Assembly: GCA_009785875.1 (NCBI GenBank)
Contig: WQUF01000118.1
Coordinates: 1-6,714, forward strand
Source of the DNA: Oscillospiraceae bacterium
GTDB lineage: Bacteria; Bacillota; Clostridia; Clostridiales; Clostridiaceae
Direction: 5' to 3'
DNA: 6,714 bases
A program made the position numbers and the translations under genes. Shown piece after piece: positions 4,717-6,714 of the stretch. The first letter of the stretch is position 1. Every line of letters starts with the position of its first letter. Below the pieces are notes generated by a model that had not been told where the DNA came from, did no database searches, and saw nothing but the letters and a program-made list of their open reading frames with translations.

Positions 4717-6666
4717 TTGAAAAGAGTTGTAATACTTGGTGCAGGATATGGCGGAGTGTTAACTGCTAAAAAGCTTGCTAAAAAGATTAAAAAGCAGGGT
4801 CTTTCAAACGAAATTGAGATAACCATAATTGACAAAAATCCGTTCCATACGATGCTCACAGAACTTCATGAAGTAGCTTGTCAAAGGGTCGATGAAGATA
4901 GCATTAAAATTAGCCTTTCGAAGGTTTTTGCTGGAAGAAAAGTAAATGTAGTGCTCGATGAGATTCAAAATATCGACTATGATAAGAAAAGGCTTACAGG
5001 AAAATGCTCAAGTTACGATTATGATTATTTAGTGCTGGCATCAGGATCTAAGCCAACTTATTTTGGAGTTGAAGGCGCAAAAGAGAATACCTTTCCACTT
5101 TGGTCCTATAAAGATGCAATTAGACTTCGAGAGCACATACCTGAAATGTTTAGACAAGCATCTTGTGAATTAGACCCAGATAAAAGGCGTGAGCTTCTAA
5201 CCTTTTTTGTCGTGGGTGCAGGATTTACAGGTGTTGAAATGGCTGGAGAACTTGCTGAATTAGTTCCATCTTTGTGTGAAAAATATGAAATCGATAGAAA
5301 AGATGTAAGGCTTGTAAATGTTGACGTTTTAGAGAGAAGCTGCATGATCTTTCCACCAAGGCTTTCAAATAAAGTTGAAGCTAGACTTGCTAAGATGCAT
5401 GTAGATGTAATGCTCAAAACTAATATTGTCAAAGTAACTGAAAATAGCATAGACTATAAGAAAGGTGATAAAATAATATCTGAAAGGACTTCAACTGTTG
5501 TTTGGGCAGCAGGTGTTGAAGCTTCTGATATTTCATCTGCCGGGTCTAAAAAAATTGGACAAGGTGCCAGAGGGCGCATACAGACTGATGCACAATTGAG
5601 AGCAGTGAATAATAAATCGATATATGCAGCTGGTGATAATATTTCATATATACCGGAAGGAGAAAAGACACCTGTACCTCAAATGGTTGAAAATTGCGAG
5701 CAATCCGCTGATGTTATAGCAAATAATTTGATGTCTGACCTATTAGGAAAAAATGAATATGAAGATTATAAACCACAATTTCATGGTGTAATGGTTTGCG
5801 TAGGCGGTAGGTATGGAGTAGCTCACGTTGGCCTTCCGGGGAAATTTTTCTCACTTGCTTCATTTTTTGCTATGTTTGCTAAGCACTTTATAAATATTAT
5901 TTACTTTATTCAGGTTTTAGGTTTTAATAAGATTGCATCTTATGTTTATCACGAATTTTTAACAATAAGGAATAAGAGAAGCTTTGTGGGTGGTTATTTT
6001 TCAAATAGATCTGCAAGTTTTATGCTTGTACCATTGAGGATGTATTTAGGTATCTTTTGGATCGTAGAAGGTTTTAAGAAGATCAATCAAGGATGGTTTA
6101 GTACTTATAAGCTTTATGATTTTATAAATAGTGCAAATCAATTCTTTAATGGCATTCTTAACCCTGGAACAAGCGATGCTGTAACTGCTGCAACCTCAGA
6201 AGCCGCCACAACTACTGTTGCTGCTTCAGCAGGAACTGTATTGATCAATTTTAATATTTTAAATTTAGTGAGGATCATTTATGTACATGCAAGCGACTAT
6301 GCAATTAAAGTTCAAGTTGGTTTAGTAGATTTATTTACAAATAAACTCTTGTTGAGAAATAATGGGGTAAACGGTCTCAGCGGATTTTTGCAGATATTTA
6401 TTGTGGTGTCAGAAATATTAATAGGGCTTGCACTTATTGGCGGGCTTTTCACCACAATATCTTCAGCTTATTCACTAGTACTTCAGATGTTATTTTTAAC
6501 TACTACAGGGATTTACATGGCAACATGGTGGATGGTCTTTGCAAGCATAGCTATGATGTTTGGCGCAGGAAGGGTATTCAGTTTAGATTATTATGTGATG
6601 CCTTTCTTAAAATCTAAATGGAAAAAATTAAAATTTGTGAGAAAATGGTATATTTATAATGATTAA
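4717..6666 (+). CDS. type II NADH dehydrogenase-like flavoprotein fused to a DoxX-like membrane domain
   Basis: A 649-residue membrane-associated pyridine-nucleotide/FAD oxidoreductase, expected to oxidise NADH and pass electrons to a membrane acceptor without pumping protons. The FAD Rossmann motif GAGYGG is at 8-13, the second dinucleotide (NADH) motif GAGFTG at 167-172 and the FAD-closing AAGDN at 304-308. Residues 376-412 are hydrophobic or amphipathic and suit the membrane anchor of NDH-2. Normal NDH-2 enzymes are about 400-430 residues. Here about 220 more follow, resembling DoxX: LRMYLGIFWIVEGFKK (440-455), membrane helices near 555-577 and 581-620, and FGAGRVFSLDYY (615-626). Residues 486-506 are an Ala/Thr-rich loop. 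The quinone-contact AQxAxQ motif of classical NDH-2 is replaced by MVENCE (323-328), so the electron acceptor is uncertain. The name ndh would suit the N-terminal half only. The start is TTG with a perfect ribosome site. Confidence 0.9.
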   Translation: MKRVVILGAGYGGVLTAKKLAKKIKKQGLSNEIEITIIDKNPFHTMLTELHEVACQRVDEDSIKISLSKVFAGRKVNVVLDEIQNIDYDKKRLTGKCSSYDYDYLVLASGSKPTYFGVEGAKENTFPLWSYKDAIRLREHIPEMFRQASCELDPDKRRELLTFFVVGAGFTGVEMAGELAELVPSLCEKYEIDRKDVRLVNVDVLERSCMIFPPRLSNKVEARLAKMHVDVMLKTNIVKVTENSIDYKKGDKIISERTSTVVWAAGVEASDISSAGSKKIGQGARGRIQTDAQLRAVNNKSIYAAGDNISYIPEGEKTPVPQMVENCEQSADVIANNLMSDLLGKNEYEDYKPQFHGVMVCVGGRYGVAHVGLPGKFFSLASFFAMFAKHFINIIYFIQVLGFNKIASYVYHEFLTIRNKRSFVGGYFSNRSASFMLVPLRMYLGIFWIVEGFKKINQGWFSTYKLYDFINSANQFFNGILNPGTSDAVTAATSEAATTTVAASAGTVLINFNILNLVRIIYVHASDYAIKVQVGLVDLFTNKLLLRNNGVNGLSGFLQIFIVVSEILIGLALIGGLFTTISSAYSLVLQMLFLTTTGIYMATWWMVFASIAMMFGAGRVFSLDYYVMPFLKSKWKKLKFVRKWYIYND

Positions 6667-6714
6667 TTTGCATTATAACTTTAAACTTAAAGAAAAACTT
6701 GAATATGAAGATGC
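6659..6714 (+). CDS. 5' end of a gene overlapping the NADH dehydrogenase-like gene (partial)
   Basis: An ATG at 6659..6661, in the +1 frame relative to the preceding gene, overlaps its last 8 nt and stays open to the window edge. The visible residues are MINLHYNFKLKEKLEYED. The overlap suggests an operon with translational coupling. The ribosome site is weak (GAGAAAATGG-like, about 6640..6649), which is common at coupled starts. The peptide is hydrophilic and charged, so no membrane start is visible. The family cannot be identified from 18 residues. A prenyl- or quinone-related gene would fit the neighbourhood but is only a guess. Confidence 0.5.
   Translation, partial: MINLHYNFKLKEKLEYED

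Noticed and set aside
5106..5450. 114-codon minus-strand frame within the dehydrogenase-like gene
   Set aside because: It lies wholly antisense to a well-supported coding region with clear FAD and NADH motifs, and its product has no recognisable domain.

Overview
The window is about two-thirds A+T. Its four full-length genes open behind strong Shine-Dalgarno (SD) sequences, three of them at TTG codons. The NADH dehydrogenase-DoxX fusion, the Gx-type membrane protein and the heterodimeric ABC exporter pair all suggest a low-GC anaerobic or fermentative Bacillota (Clostridia or Tissierellia-like). No species can be named from the sequence.

Layout. At the left edge, the first 13 codons of a leftward gene (39..1) run off the window. 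Positions 40..375 hold no convincing protein gene. On the + strand this stretch carries a perfect TTGACA-17-TATAAT promoter (203..231), a 10-bp hairpin and a bidirectional intrinsic terminator (329..363). Together they outline a possible small RNA of about 126 nt. Then come two leftward ABC exporter half-transporter genes (3929..2196, then 2193..376), separated by 2 nt and translationally coupled. Their complementary degenerate residues show that they form one heterodimeric exporter. Upstream of them, also leftward, is a small Gx-transporter/heptaprenyl-diphosphate-synthase-component-I-like membrane protein (4531..4022).

A 185-bp divergent control region (4532..4716) has an extended -10 promoter facing each way. 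Rightward from it runs a 649-residue type II NADH dehydrogenase-like flavoprotein fused to a DoxX-like membrane domain (4717..6666). It overlaps by 8 nt the start of another rightward gene that leaves the window at 6714.

How the genes may work together. The flavoprotein probably oxidises NADH at the inner face of the membrane. Its usual quinone-contact motif is not conserved, and the DoxX module may serve as its membrane partner. Gx-family proteins are known to occur near flavin and isoprenoid/redox genes, so the divergent pair could belong to one respiratory or redox module; this is inference. The ABC pair looks like a separate multidrug/lipid-type exporter unit with its own promoter. The most notable unexplained element is the candidate small RNA at 238..363.
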